The position numbers and the translations under genes were made by a program. Source: an uncultured Caryophanales bacterium (lineage in GTDB: Bacteria; Bacillota_I; Bacilli_A; RFN20; CAG-826). From it: a DNA stretch of 64,000 nucleotides. Under the pieces are notes generated by a model. It had not been told where the DNA came from. It saw only the letters and a program-made list of their open reading frames with translations, and did not search any database. This document shows, one piece after another, positions 1 through 9,782 of this stretch; within the stretch, counting starts at the first letter, position 1, and each line of letters starts with the position of its first letter. The DNA is taken from contig CAJJXG010000006.1 in the NCBI GenBank assembly GCA_905197045.1, forward strand, positions 1 through 64,000, written 5' to 3'.

Positions 1-7
1 ATTTCAT

Positions 8-47
8 AAAAAAGTACCCCTTTCCTAATGTCTAGGATTTGGGGTAC
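8..47 (-). terminator. Intrinsic terminator after yceD-like gene
   Basis: A 7-bp GTACCCC/GGGGTAC stem (14-20 with 41-47), with an inner CCTA/TAGG pairing, is followed on the minus strand by a run of six T (13-8). It lies 43 nt past the stop of the YceD-like gene and ends the pheS-pheT-yceD transcript. Confidence 0.85.
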
Positions 48-89
48 CTCTCATTAAGCTCATTCCCTTTTTTACTTTTAATTATATTT

Positions 90-575
90 CTATAAATCCA
101 AATCTTTTAATTTATCAAAAGGAGAGTAATTAGATCCATCGTTTTCATCGATTTCATCCTCGCTGATAACTCTATAGTTTTTTCCTTTAGGATACTCTTC
201 TCCTTCTTTATGAAGTATTAATGGAATAGATGTAATAATTAAGGAATAGATTTCTTGATCTAAGTCAACGTAACCTTCTTTTACATAAAACACATCCTCG
301 CTATCCATCTCTTTCTTATCAGTATAATAAAGAGTTTCGTTAATATCTAAAGGATATTCAAATTCTTCTCCACTAAGAGTGGACAAAACGTTCAAAACAG
401 CATGAATATCGTATTTTACGATAATTACAGAATCAGCTTTTTGTATTTCTACTAGACCTTCAGCACTTTTATAATCCTTAATTGTCTTAAGGCTTTTTGT
501 GTTATTGTAAAAATTTAAATCGCCAATATAATCAATCTTTTCAAAAGATTTTACCTTGCTAAAATCAATTCTCAT
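90..575 (-). CDS. yceD: YceD/DUF177-family protein (23S rRNA accumulation)
   Basis: The 161-residue protein has the YceD/DUF177 layout: an early charged segment, a central A-E-G-L-V-E then V-K-Y-D-I region, an acidic linker, a segment resembling the hydrophobic I-T-S-I-P-L-I-L helix, and the family tail SPFDKLKDLDL. The usual Cys-x-x-Cys pair after the hydrophobic segment is missing. In most bacteria yceD precedes rpmF (ribosomal protein L32) and the product promotes 23S rRNA maturation; here a terminator follows and no rpmF is present. Its ATG overlaps the pheT stop by one base (TAATG), so it is translationally coupled to pheT. Family call from motif memory; role is inferred. Confidence 0.75.
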   Translation of the reverse strand: MRIDFSKVKSFEKIDYIGDLNFYNNTKSLKTIKDYKSAEGLVEIQKADSVIIVKYDIHAVLNVLSTLSGEEFEYPLDINETLYYTDKKEMDSEDVFYVKEGYVDLDQEIYSLIITSIPLILHKEGEEYPKGKNYRVISEDEIDENDGSNYSPFDKLKDLDL

Positions 576-2962
576 TATTGTCTAAGCTCCGCATTAAGTT
601 TCGTTTTGATAACTTCTCTTACTTTATTATCAACCGCATTAATCTCATCTTCTTTTAAAGTATGATCATCTGAGTTAAGCTTAATTTTTAAAGCAATACT
701 TCTATGACCATCTGCAATTCTATCGCCTTTATAAATATCGAATACTTCTAAATCTTTAATTAAATTAGAACACTTTTTAATCTCTTTTTTAATATCAAGA
801 TAAGAAATTTCATTTTTGATAATAAATGCATAATCTCTACTAACAACTGGGTATTTTGAAATATACACAAATTTATTGTTTGGTGTTCTAGTGTTGAATA
901 AAACAGATAAATTAATTTCGATTGCCGTTGCAAATGTTTTATCTAAAGAGAACTCTTTTTTAACTAGAGGATGCAAATCACCAAAAACAGCAGCAAGTTT
1001 ATTATCAATATAAACTTTTGCTGATCTATTTGGATGGAATTCCTCTCCTTCACTTAATCTTTCTATTTTTACTCTTGAAGGAGCTATATTGAACATTTTA
1101 ATAAGCGAATCCCATAACCCTTTTACAAAGAAATAATTAACTGGAACCCCAAACATCTTATCTTGTTGATAAAATTGTCCAACTAAAACAGCGGCCAAAT
1201 GGACTTCATTAACCTTTTTGGTTTGAATTGGTGAAATTTCAAATATCTTGAAATTATCATTTTGATGGTTAATATTATATTCTGCACATCTTAGTACTGA
1301 TGTTAACAAATTCTTTCTAACATATTTATGATCTTCGGTTAATGGATTTTTAATTACATAACCATCACCTTTGTTAAAGTAATTAAATTTATCATCATCT
1401 TTTTGATTAATAAGTACATAAGTCAATACTTCATCAAAACCATTAGATAATAAGAAATCTTCAACAATTCTTTCTTTTCTTTCGCTATCTTTTAATCCGC
1501 CAACAGTTGTTTCCATATAAGGAAGCGAACTTTTTACTGAATCAAAACCATTATATCTAACAACTTCTTCACTTAAATCGGCTTTACCTTCAACGTCAAT
1601 TCGATAAGGAGGTACTTCAACGACAAATTTATCATCATCTTTTGATAAAAGTCCAAAGTTTAATGCAGAAAGCGTTGATAAAATAGTATATTCATCAAAA
1701 TTACTACCTAAGCGCTTATTTATATATTCACAAGAGCATGCAATCTTTTTCACTTTGTGGTCGATAGTATCATATTTAATGGTTTTGCTTTCTTCTTTAT
1801 ATCCTGATAATTCTTTAATTAAATGAGCTGCAAGATTAATTACAAAATCACTTTGGTGAGGATTAATTTCTTTTATATATCTTTGAGATGAATCGCTCAT
1901 TAAACCTAATCGACTTGTTGTGTGTCTAATTGAAGCGTGGTTAAAGTTAGCAACTTCTAAAACAATATTTTTTGTATTTTTATCAACTTCGACTTCTTTT
2001 AAACCCATAACTCCACCAATACAAGCAGCTCTATCGCCACTAGCAACGATTAAATCGCCTGGAATAATGTGATAAGTCTTATCATCAAGAGCAACAACAT
2101 CTTCATCAAAATTTTCTTTTACAATAAGTTCTTTTTTAGTTAACTTATCATAATCGTACATATGCATTGGTTGACCGGTTAATAACATTACATAATTTCC
2201 GATATCAACAATATTATCAATAGATCTTATGCCTTCTGAACGTAAAACTTCTTTTAACCATTTAGGTGAATCTTTTACTTCGATACCCTTAATAACTTTA
2301 GCGAAGAAAGATGGACAATTAGGAGTTTCACTACCTACTTTAAAATCACTTACAAAGCTTCCTTCATCATTGTATTCAGGAATCTTTGTTTCTTTTTTAA
2401 ATAAGGCAGCAATTTCTCGAGCTACATTAAATAGAGCAAAACAATCACTTCTATTTGCAAGTAAATTTAAATCAAGAATAACATCATCAAGCCCTAAATA
2501 AGAAAGAACTTCTTTTGAGCCAACTGGAGCATCATTAGGTAATTCTTCAATTCCTGCAATTTGTTCAGGTCTTAAAAATTTAGGATCAACTCCTAACTCA
2601 TTTAAAGCACAAAGCATTCCATTGCTTTCTACTCCTCTAATTTCACCTTTTTTAATTTCTCCTTTTGGAAGTTTAGCTCCTGGTAAAGCAACAATTACTT
2701 TTAATCCTTCTCTAACATTAGGAGCGCCGCAAACAATATCTAAAATCTCATCGCCAACATTAACTTTACAACAATGTAAATGATCACTATTTGGATGAGG
2801 TATGCATGACAAAACTTCACCAATAACAAGATTAGTGGCATCACTCATCTTTTTAATTTGCTCGACTTCAATTCCACTAAAAGTTAATCTTTGAGCGATA
2901 ATTTCTGGAGTTAAATCACTTATATCAACATATTTTCCAATTTCTTTTAAACTGACTAGCAT
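575..2962 (-). CDS. pheT: Phenylalanyl-tRNA synthetase beta subunit
   Basis: The 795-residue protein matches the usual bacterial PheT length and order: an N-terminal segment, the tRNA-binding OB fold (about 40-150, with CIPHPNSDHLHCCKVNVG), the B3/4 editing domain (about 205-390), B5 (about 400-475), a catalytic-like core and a C-terminal anticodon-binding FDX-ACB domain (about 700-795, including YPVVSRDYAFII). With PheS it forms the alpha2-beta2 enzyme that charges tRNA-Phe. A GAGGAG ribosome site precedes the ATG. It starts 2 nt after pheS and is coupled downstream to the yceD-like gene. Expression should follow the Phe T-box upstream of pheS. Confidence 0.97.
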   Translation of the reverse strand: MLVSLKEIGKYVDISDLTPEIIAQRLTFSGIEVEQIKKMSDATNLVIGEVLSCIPHPNSDHLHCCKVNVGDEILDIVCGAPNVREGLKVIVALPGAKLPKGEIKKGEIRGVESNGMLCALNELGVDPKFLRPEQIAGIEELPNDAPVGSKEVLSYLGLDDVILDLNLLANRSDCFALFNVAREIAALFKKETKIPEYNDEGSFVSDFKVGSETPNCPSFFAKVIKGIEVKDSPKWLKEVLRSEGIRSIDNIVDIGNYVMLLTGQPMHMYDYDKLTKKELIVKENFDEDVVALDDKTYHIIPGDLIVASGDRAACIGGVMGLKEVEVDKNTKNIVLEVANFNHASIRHTTSRLGLMSDSSQRYIKEINPHQSDFVINLAAHLIKELSGYKEESKTIKYDTIDHKVKKIACSCEYINKRLGSNFDEYTILSTLSALNFGLLSKDDDKFVVEVPPYRIDVEGKADLSEEVVRYNGFDSVKSSLPYMETTVGGLKDSERKERIVEDFLLSNGFDEVLTYVLINQKDDDKFNYFNKGDGYVIKNPLTEDHKYVRKNLLTSVLRCAEYNINHQNDNFKIFEISPIQTKKVNEVHLAAVLVGQFYQQDKMFGVPVNYFFVKGLWDSLIKMFNIAPSRVKIERLSEGEEFHPNRSAKVYIDNKLAAVFGDLHPLVKKEFSLDKTFATAIEINLSVLFNTRTPNNKFVYISKYPVVSRDYAFIIKNEISYLDIKKEIKKCSNLIKDLEVFDIYKGDRIADGHRSIALKIKLNSDDHTLKEDEINAVDNKVREVIKTKLNAELRQ

Positions 2963-2964
2963 AA

Positions 2965-4011
2965 TTACTCCTCATCTTTCTTATTGAATGATTCAATAAA
3001 TCTAATATCGCTTTGATAAAAACGACGAATATCATCAATTCCATAACGAAGCATAGCAACTCTTTCAATACCAATTCCAAAAGCATAGCCACTATAAATT
3101 TCTGGATCATAGCCGCTCATTTTTAAAACATTTGGATGAACCATGCCCGCTCCTAATATTTCAATCCAGCCGCTACCTTTACATACAGAACAACCTTTTC
3201 CTTTGCAGCTAAAGCAAGAAACATCGACCTCTACGCTAGGTTCAGTAAATGGAAAATAAGAGCTTCTAAATCTAATTTTTGAGTCTTTAGAGAACATTTT
3301 TTGAGCAAAAAGTTCAAGTGTAGCTTTTAAGTTACCAAGATTTATATTCTTATCAATAACTAAACCTTCAACTTGGGCAAATTGATGAGAATGAGTCATA
3401 TCATCATCATCTCTTCTAAACGTTTTTCCAGGACAAATAATTTTAATAGGTTTACCATTTGCTTTTTCCATAACATGAGCTTGAACACTAGAAGTATGAC
3501 TTCTTAAAAGAAGAGTATCATCAATATAAAGTGTATCTTGCATATCACGAGCTGGGTGATCTTTAGGAATATTTAAAAGTTCAAAAACATATTTATCAGA
3601 ATCAACTTCTGGACCATTTTCAATCGTATAGCCCATGCCAATAAAAATATCTTCAATTTCTCTTTTTACTTTATAAAAAGGATTCATTACCCCAACATCA
3701 TAATTTTTACCAGGTAAGGTAATATCAATTGCTTCAGCTTTTAATTTTTCATTAAGAGCCATTTTTTGAAACTCTTGAAGCTTTTCACTTAAAGCTGTCT
3801 CAATTTTCTTTCTAGCAAAGTTATATGCTTCACCAAAAGCTTTTTTATCATCAGCTTCTTTAATCTTATTCATTAAAACTGAGAATTCACCTTTTTTAGA
3901 AAGATATTTGTTTCTTATATCAGTTAAATCATTCATGATTTTGGCCTGAACTATAAGAAATAAAATCTTTTTTTCAATCTCAGAGAATAAACCATCATAT
4001 TTATTTTCCAT
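2965..4011 (-). CDS. pheS: Phenylalanyl-tRNA synthetase alpha subunit
   Basis: The 348-residue protein has the PheS N-terminal coiled coil (about 1-90) and a class II catalytic core: LLRSHTSSVQ, GKTFRRDDDD (motif 2 region), SYFPFTEPSVEVDV, WIEILGAGMVHPNVL and motif 3 GIGIERVAMLRYGIDDIR. A Cys-rich knuckle, CFSCKGKGCSVCKGSG, sits between the catalytic motifs, as in many Firmicute PheS proteins. It is the first gene of pheS-pheT-yceD and lies directly behind a T-box leader with a UUC specifier, so it is expected to be induced when tRNA-Phe is uncharged. Confidence 0.98.
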   Translation of the reverse strand: MENKYDGLFSEIEKKILFLIVQAKIMNDLTDIRNKYLSKKGEFSVLMNKIKEADDKKAFGEAYNFARKKIETALSEKLQEFQKMALNEKLKAEAIDITLPGKNYDVGVMNPFYKVKREIEDIFIGMGYTIENGPEVDSDKYVFELLNIPKDHPARDMQDTLYIDDTLLLRSHTSSVQAHVMEKANGKPIKIICPGKTFRRDDDDMTHSHQFAQVEGLVIDKNINLGNLKATLELFAQKMFSKDSKIRFRSSYFPFTEPSVEVDVSCFSCKGKGCSVCKGSGWIEILGAGMVHPNVLKMSGYDPEIYSGYAFGIGIERVAMLRYGIDDIRRFYQSDIRFIESFNKKDEE

Positions 4012-4032
4012 ACTGCTCTCCTTATAAAAACA

Positions 4033-4240
4033 AAAAAGAATTAGGTTTAGGAACGCTTAAACGTGGTACCATCCTAATTCTTTATAAATATAAAGCACTT
4101 AATTTTAGTTATATCGTCAACTTAAACGGATTCATCAAATCAGCTCCAAGGTGAATTCATTAATCATTATTAAGAGTGTTTTCACTTTTTCACTCCTCCC
4201 TAATTAATAAGCGGATTAATTACTACTCCTCTTCAACGCA
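4033..4240 (-). promoter_or_regulatory. T-box leader (tRNA-Phe responsive) for pheST
   Basis: On the minus strand the leader carries a Stem I region with GAGGAGTAGTA, a specifier region reading GAATTCACC with Phe codon UUC at 4155-4153, the conserved T-box AGGATGGTACCACG at 4075-4062, and a terminator of AAGAATTAGG (4082-4073) pairing with CCTAATTCTT (4045-4036) followed by a T run. Uncharged tRNA-Phe is expected to pair with the specifier and T-box and favour the antiterminator. The specifier agrees with the downstream gene product. The transcription start is placed only approximately. Confidence 0.95.
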
Positions 4241-4280
4241 AGAAAATAATATCACTTTTAATCTATTACTTCATTAATAA

Positions 4281-7200
4281 TTAATTTGAACTACTATTTA
4301 ATGAAGAAATAGGGTTAGTTAATGTAAAGACTGCTAAAGCAAGATAATCGTCACTACTTGTATCTTCTGAATTACCTGCATAAATAGCATTATCATCATT
4401 AGAAGAGTCAACGTTAACATAAATTGTTGTAACGTTAGGATCTAATGAACCATCTTCTAAATAGAAATTAACTTTATAGATAATGAAGTTATACTTAGTT
4501 AATGGGTTATCGCTATCTGGATTTGGATCACTAGGAGTAAATCCAGTTGCATATTCAAATTGTCTAAGCTTAATTTCATTATTTTCATTCATGAAGAATA
4601 AATATTTCTCACCATCTTTTTCAATGTGACGATAAGCATGGAAGTTATCTTCAGTTGCATTTTCTGGCCACATATCAGAGAAATCTTCTTTTGAAACATT
4701 TACTAAGCCTTGTGGAGCAAATAGTTCAAATGCATTCTTGTTATCTAAAGAATCATTGCCTTCTTTCATGATAAATTTATATCTTTGTCCACCATAAGAA
4801 TAACGAGAAGCTAAAACACCAAATGAATAATTGGCAAGTTCATTATAAGTAAAGGCATATGAACTACCTTTAACTGAACTTAGCCAAGTATTATTAACTT
4901 TGAAATAATACTTAATAGGCTTTTGACTTTCTTCACCAATCTCTAAACCATTAGCAACATTTTCACCAATTAAGCCAACTCTTTCCCATTTTCCTAAACT
5001 TGAAAGAAGGACATAACCAGTTTTATCATCTCCTACAATAGTGTTATCTAAAACCTTTTGATCAGCAGTTAATTCAGTATATTCTTTGCCAGTAAATGCA
5101 TAATGAACATCACTACTTGTTACAAGGTGTTTACTTTCATCATAACTAACACCTTTTGTATATTCATTTCCGTTAAGTAAAGAATAATAAGTATTATTAC
5201 TTGTTTCTTTTAAGGTATAACCGCCATCAAAACTAGTGACTTTGACCCAAGAATCAGAATCAGATAAATCGCTTCTTAAATATAAAGAGTTATCTTCATC
5301 TGCAATAAAAATAGGTTGACTATCTTCTAAAGGAGAAGATTTTAAAATGCTACCTTTGATAAGTGGAGAAGATGAATCAGTTTTAATATAGCCGGTATTA
5401 GTTGAACTAAGATCATAAATACCAGTTTTTTCATCAGCTTTAGAAGAAATCTCTTTCCAACAACTTTCACTTGTATTCAAAACATAACTTTGACCAGAAG
5501 CTATAAAGGAATTAATTGTTTGGCTTTTTGATGAATCAACGTTAGTATCAACCGCTTCCTTATGACCTTCAACATTATTTGCGATCCATGGAGCATCAAC
5601 TCCATTAAATGAAGCTACTTCTTTATTGTCATTTCCATATAAAGCTCCGCTTGTAAAATTATTTTCATATAAATAATATGATGAAACTTGGTTTTTAAAG
5701 AGTAACTTATCAAATGATTCTCTATTTTCGCCTTTAATCGCTCTTAAATTTTTAACACTTTGACTAACTGAATTTGTTTTTAAATTAAATTCAGAAACAT
5801 TATTTGAATAGCTTAATTTAGCTTTATTTAATCCTGTAACAAAATTTAGAACGCTATCAAAAGAAATATCATCATTAGTTTTAATATCACCAAGTATCCA
5901 AGCATTAGTTGCATTTTCATTAACATTTAATGAAGTCAATAAATTAAAGTTACTTGCTTCTTTTGAATATAGTTTAGCTTCATTATTTAATGTTAAACTT
6001 GCTACACTTAAAGACCCACTTTCGCATCTTAAATATGTATTTAAAATAACCTCGTTTAAAGAAACGTTAAATTCGCCATTAGCTAAATTAAAGCCATTTA
6101 CATTAGAAGGAAAGATATCACTGCTTTGATTTATACTACCTAAATCTTGAATTTCTAATAAATTTGCATTATTGATACTAACTTTTGAGCCCGCACCAGA
6201 AAGCGAAGAGGAATTTAAAACTAAATTTCCACTTTCAAGTTTAAGTAAGCTTGTATCGCTATTACCAATATATTCAAAACTACTTGTATTAACTAAGTTT
6301 TGAGAAGCATATGCTAAATTAGCTAAAAGTTTACTTCCACTATTAAAAGTTGTTTTTACTTTAAGAGAATTAAACTTATAAGAATCGAATAAATTAGCAC
6401 CACTTTCAGCTCTATTTTGTAGACTTGCAAAATCTTGATAATCGGTTACCACAAAATTAGTAGAAAGTGTGCCGCCATTTTCAACAACAATTTCCCCATT
6501 ATTAGTCGAATCAAAAATAAGACCGTTTCCTAATAAACTCGCACCATTTTTAATTGTAATTTTGTGACCATTTAAATCAATTGCACTAAATTCACCATTA
6601 ATATCACCACTTCCAAGCTTATTTCTACCAATTTGAGCTCCAACAATCAAATCGCCTTCAATTACTAAATCACGAGTTAATTTTAATGTAAGCTTAGCGT
6701 TTTCTGGAGTGACTTCATCTAATAAATTACTATTGTTAGTTGCTCTAACGACACTTCTTGCTTCGCTTGTTGATAAAGAGTATTCAAAGTAAGGTAGATA
6801 AAGTTTCTTACCTTTTGCGATACTATCAATATCACTATTAATTGTGTATTTATTCTTTTCTTGATCGGCTGTTAAAACCATTTGATAGAAAGGGCTAACA
6901 CTTTCATAAGTATTTAACGCTTCGCTTAATGTCTCAAATTTAGTAACATCTTCTTCACCATGATAAATCTTAACGGCTGAATTTCTAGCTTCAGTTGAAG
7001 CAAAATTAATCGTCGAATATGGGAAAGTTTGGATATTTGTATTGTTATAATCTTCAAAATAAATGTTTTGAATCGAGGTATTACCAAAAGATGAGGTTAT
7101 ATCAAGTTCAAGAGAATTTTCATTACCTTCATCTAAAGTAATAGTTGCTTCACCAAAATCAACTGTTTCAAAACTTTTTTGAACTTTATTTCCATCGACC

Positions 7201-8327
7201 TCTGTATATGTCTTAGGAATATAAATGTTCTCTAAATCAAGATTTGAAAAAGCATTAAATTGAATATCTTCAAGTGTTGAAGGAAGATAAACATTCTTTA
7301 AGTTTGATTTACTTGCTCCTGTTTCACTATCTCTTTCACCATAAAAAGAGTAAAAACCTATAGTTTTGATACCTTCTTCAATCCTTACAGTATTTACATC
7401 ATAAATTGAAGGTTCAAAATCTGCTGCTCCAATATCTGGAAGATAATGTGAAAGAAGAGTTGGAATATAAGAAATTGGCCCAACAACTACCTCTCTTTTA
7501 TCGGTAAAATTAGTATAGTGTTCGCCTTTAATGGTAATTTCAGTTGGCATGTTTTGATCTAAAGGAATTCCAACTGAACGGCGATATGTATTTCTTAATG
7601 CACCAGTTAAACCAAGTGCTTCGTTTATGTTTTTAATGTCTTCTTGACTTAAAAGACTATCCATAATTTCATAAAGATCGTTTCTTAAAAAGCACAAATC
7701 TTTACCTTCAAAATTTAAAATATCGCCTGTTAAATCTTCTGCACCACTAATTTTTAAAGAAAAATCGCTAATATAGAAGAAATTTGGATCATAAGCTAAA
7801 GCGTTTGAAGTGTCTTCTACTACACCTTCATCATTTACCATTGAAAAAGTTTTCACTGGTTCTTTTCCAAAATTATCTTCGTGTAAAACAAAAGGTAAAT
7901 TGTTGAAAAGTTCTTCTACATCAAAAACAGTATTTCCGCTTTCATCTTGACGAATATAATTACCGAAAGTGAAATTATCAGGTTCGCCATCGTTATTTGT
8001 GTCATTAAAAGTAATAGGTACATTACCAAAATCAACGAAATATTTATTTGGATTTTCACTAAAAGAGAAATTTGAGAAATTTAATTGCCCTAAATAAGTT
8101 ACATCAGTTTCGCTACGAACCAAAACTCCTTTAAATGTTTCAGGATCAAAGTAAAAAAGAGGATCTTTACTTAAGTTTTGATTCTCAGCTTTAGAATAAA
8201 AAAGTTTGTATGCGTTAAGTGCACGATCTTTCCATTCTTGATTTGGATCTTTGGTGTATTGGCAACTTGATAAAAGAAGAGCTAGCCCAACAGCACTTAA
8301 TGATAAAATTCCTGCTTTTTTTCTCAT
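4281..8327 (-). CDS. Giant surface lipoprotein with LRR-like and beta-rich repeats
   Basis: The 1348-residue protein begins with a lipoprotein signal (MRKKAGILSLSAVGLALLLS then SC, Cys at about 22), so it should be anchored outside the membrane. Around 305-360 it has BspA-type leucine-rich-repeat features (GIKTIGFYSFYG, LKNVYLPSTLEDIQFNAFS). Around 540-820 it has Gly/Asn-rich stretches typical of parallel beta solenoids (DLNGHKITIKNGASLLGNG, IVVENGGTLS). The C-terminal third is not recognised. A GAAGGA ribosome site precedes the ATG, 1 nt after the upstream RNA methyltransferase stop. It may bind host or polysaccharide ligands, but that is inference. Confidence 0.85.
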   Translation of the reverse strand: MRKKAGILSLSAVGLALLLSSCQYTKDPNQEWKDRALNAYKLFYSKAENQNLSKDPLFYFDPETFKGVLVRSETDVTYLGQLNFSNFSFSENPNKYFVDFGNVPITFNDTNNDGEPDNFTFGNYIRQDESGNTVFDVEELFNNLPFVLHEDNFGKEPVKTFSMVNDEGVVEDTSNALAYDPNFFYISDFSLKISGAEDLTGDILNFEGKDLCFLRNDLYEIMDSLLSQEDIKNINEALGLTGALRNTYRRSVGIPLDQNMPTEITIKGEHYTNFTDKREVVVGPISYIPTLLSHYLPDIGAADFEPSIYDVNTVRIEEGIKTIGFYSFYGERDSETGASKSNLKNVYLPSTLEDIQFNAFSNLDLENIYIPKTYTEVDGNKVQKSFETVDFGEATITLDEGNENSLELDITSSFGNTSIQNIYFEDYNNTNIQTFPYSTINFASTEARNSAVKIYHGEEDVTKFETLSEALNTYESVSPFYQMVLTADQEKNKYTINSDIDSIAKGKKLYLPYFEYSLSTSEARSVVRATNNSNLLDEVTPENAKLTLKLTRDLVIEGDLIVGAQIGRNKLGSGDINGEFSAIDLNGHKITIKNGASLLGNGLIFDSTNNGEIVVENGGTLSTNFVVTDYQDFASLQNRAESGANLFDSYKFNSLKVKTTFNSGSKLLANLAYASQNLVNTSSFEYIGNSDTSLLKLESGNLVLNSSSLSGAGSKVSINNANLLEIQDLGSINQSSDIFPSNVNGFNLANGEFNVSLNEVILNTYLRCESGSLSVASLTLNNEAKLYSKEASNFNLLTSLNVNENATNAWILGDIKTNDDISFDSVLNFVTGLNKAKLSYSNNVSEFNLKTNSVSQSVKNLRAIKGENRESFDKLLFKNQVSSYYLYENNFTSGALYGNDNKEVASFNGVDAPWIANNVEGHKEAVDTNVDSSKSQTINSFIASGQSYVLNTSESCWKEISSKADEKTGIYDLSSTNTGYIKTDSSSPLIKGSILKSSPLEDSQPIFIADEDNSLYLRSDLSDSDSWVKVTSFDGGYTLKETSNNTYYSLLNGNEYTKGVSYDESKHLVTSSDVHYAFTGKEYTELTADQKVLDNTIVGDDKTGYVLLSSLGKWERVGLIGENVANGLEIGEESQKPIKYYFKVNNTWLSSVKGSSYAFTYNELANYSFGVLASRYSYGGQRYKFIMKEGNDSLDNKNAFELFAPQGLVNVSKEDFSDMWPENATEDNFHAYRHIEKDGEKYLFFMNENNEIKLRQFEYATGFTPSDPNPDSDNPLTKYNFIIYKVNFYLEDGSLDPNVTTIYVNVDSSNDDNAIYAGNSEDTSSDDYLALAVFTLTNPISSLNSSSN

Positions 8328-8328
8328 T

Positions 8329-9078
8329 TTAATCCTTCTTTCTGTAAGGTGAAGCTTGATACATTATAATGCCACCAGCAACCCCCACATTTAAACTATC
8401 TATATCGTTGATTTCAATCTTAATTTTAATGTCAGAATTCTCCTGAATATCTTTAGATATTCCTTGACCTTCATTACCTAAAATTATCACATAGTTATCG
8501 TCTTTTTGGAAGGTAAAATTAGACAAAAACACAGAATTTACATCTAAAGATGTACTAACAAGTTTATAGCCACGATTTTTTAAAGAAAATAAATAGTCTT
8601 TTTCTTTTGAAACTACATTTAAATTAAATATGCTTCCTTGCGATGATTGAATAACTTTAAAAGAGTATTTAAAAGCGCAACCTTTCGATAAAATGACATC
8701 TTTATAACCAAATGCTAAGGCAGTCCTTAAAATAGTTCCAACATTACCTGGATCTTGTACATCATCTAAATATAAAACACGCTTAGAAGATACATCTTTC
8801 TCTTCTAAATATCTCGCTACTCCTATAACTTCAGTTGCTGATTTGTTTTGAGTAATTTTGTTCATCAACATTTCATTAATTACATATACTTTGTTGTATA
8901 AATCTTTATCTTTGAATGTTGGCAGACATAAAATAAATTCTATTTGAGATTTACCCATCTCAACAAGGTGATTTCCTTCAAGTAAAAAGCGCTTTTCTTC
9001 CTTAGAAAAGGCATTATTTTGAAGTTTCTTCACATATTTAATAATTTCGTTGTCTTTGCTTTTAATCTCATTAATCAT
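8329..9078 (-). CDS. TrmH/SpoU-family RNA 2'-O-methyltransferase
   Basis: The 249-residue protein has the three SpoU (SPOUT) motifs: DVQDPGNVGTILRTALAFG (motif 1), VIILGNEGQGIS (motif 2) and SLNVGVAGGIIMYQ (motif 3, the knot and SAM site). An N-terminal domain of about 95 residues (starting INEIKSKDNEIIKYVKKLQ) resembles the substrate-binding domain of RlmB/YsgA-like enzymes. It probably methylates a ribose in rRNA or tRNA with SAM; the exact site cannot be read from sequence. Its ATG overlaps the stop of the YgjP-like gene by 4 nt (ATGA). Confidence 0.93.
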   Translation of the reverse strand: MINEIKSKDNEIIKYVKKLQNNAFSKEEKRFLLEGNHLVEMGKSQIEFILCLPTFKDKDLYNKVYVINEMLMNKITQNKSATEVIGVARYLEEKDVSSKRVLYLDDVQDPGNVGTILRTALAFGYKDVILSKGCAFKYSFKVIQSSQGSIFNLNVVSKEKDYLFSLKNRGYKLVSTSLDVNSVFLSNFTFQKDDNYVIILGNEGQGISKDIQENSDIKIKIEINDIDSLNVGVAGGIIMYQASPYRKKD

Positions 9079-9728
9079 TTGAAAATACTCTTCTTAACTT
9101 TATAAATTCGATAATCATAATCAGGCATATATTCATACACAACATCGTAAAAATCTGATGAATGGTTGAATACAAAGTGATGTGCTAATTCATGGACTAC
9201 AATTGCATCAATTAATTCTAGTGAATAATGTATTAATGTTGTTGTAAACGTTAAAGTATGAGTCCTTCGCGAATTAACTCCATAATTACTAGATTTTAAT
9301 CGTACTTTTACTTTATAAGGTTCATTAATTTTCATTAAACTTTCATAATATCTTACTCTACTTTCGAGTATTTTTTGAAAAAGCGGAGCCACTTTTTCAT
9401 AAAAATTGTTAAGATCTATGAAAAGGAAAGATTTACCTAAGCAGTTTACAAATCCTTCATTAATTGGGACATATTCACCTAATATATAAATACCATGACC
9501 ATCATATTCTTTTCTTTTTAATATGCTTCTTCTTATTAATGTTCTAGCATTTTTTTCTAGACCAGACATAATTAAAGCTTTTGAAGCAAAATTAGGAGAA
9601 GAAATATAAAAAGCATCGTTTTTAAAATAATAAGTTATTCGATTGCTCCTTAAGCCCTTGTATTTAATATAGACATTGTATCTTTTCCCTTCTATTTCAT
9701 AATAACAAAACAAAGAATATTTCTGCAT
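9075..9728 (-). CDS. YgjP-like (DUF45) zinc metallopeptidase
   Basis: The 217-residue protein ends with the YgjP/DUF45 signature VVHELAHHFVFNHSSDFYDV, in which HELAH plus a third His form the zinc site and Glu is the catalytic base (about 178-193). Upstream is the family segment RLKSSNYGVNSRR in place of the usual RMKTRWGSCS, so the Trp-Gly-Ser element is altered. No signal peptide is seen; it is probably cytoplasmic. It overlaps the RNA methyltransferase gene by 4 nt. No strong ribosome site precedes the ATG. Targets of the family are unknown. Confidence 0.88.
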   Translation of the reverse strand: MQKYSLFCYYEIEGKRYNVYIKYKGLRSNRITYYFKNDAFYISSPNFASKALIMSGLEKNARTLIRRSILKRKEYDGHGIYILGEYVPINEGFVNCLGKSFLFIDLNNFYEKVAPLFQKILESRVRYYESLMKINEPYKVKVRLKSSNYGVNSRRTHTLTFTTTLIHYSLELIDAIVVHELAHHFVFNHSSDFYDVVYEYMPDYDYRIYKVKKSIFK

Positions 9729-9782
9729 ATTTAAAATTATCGTACGAAGAAAAAGAAATGTGTATAAAAATTATTCCTTTTT

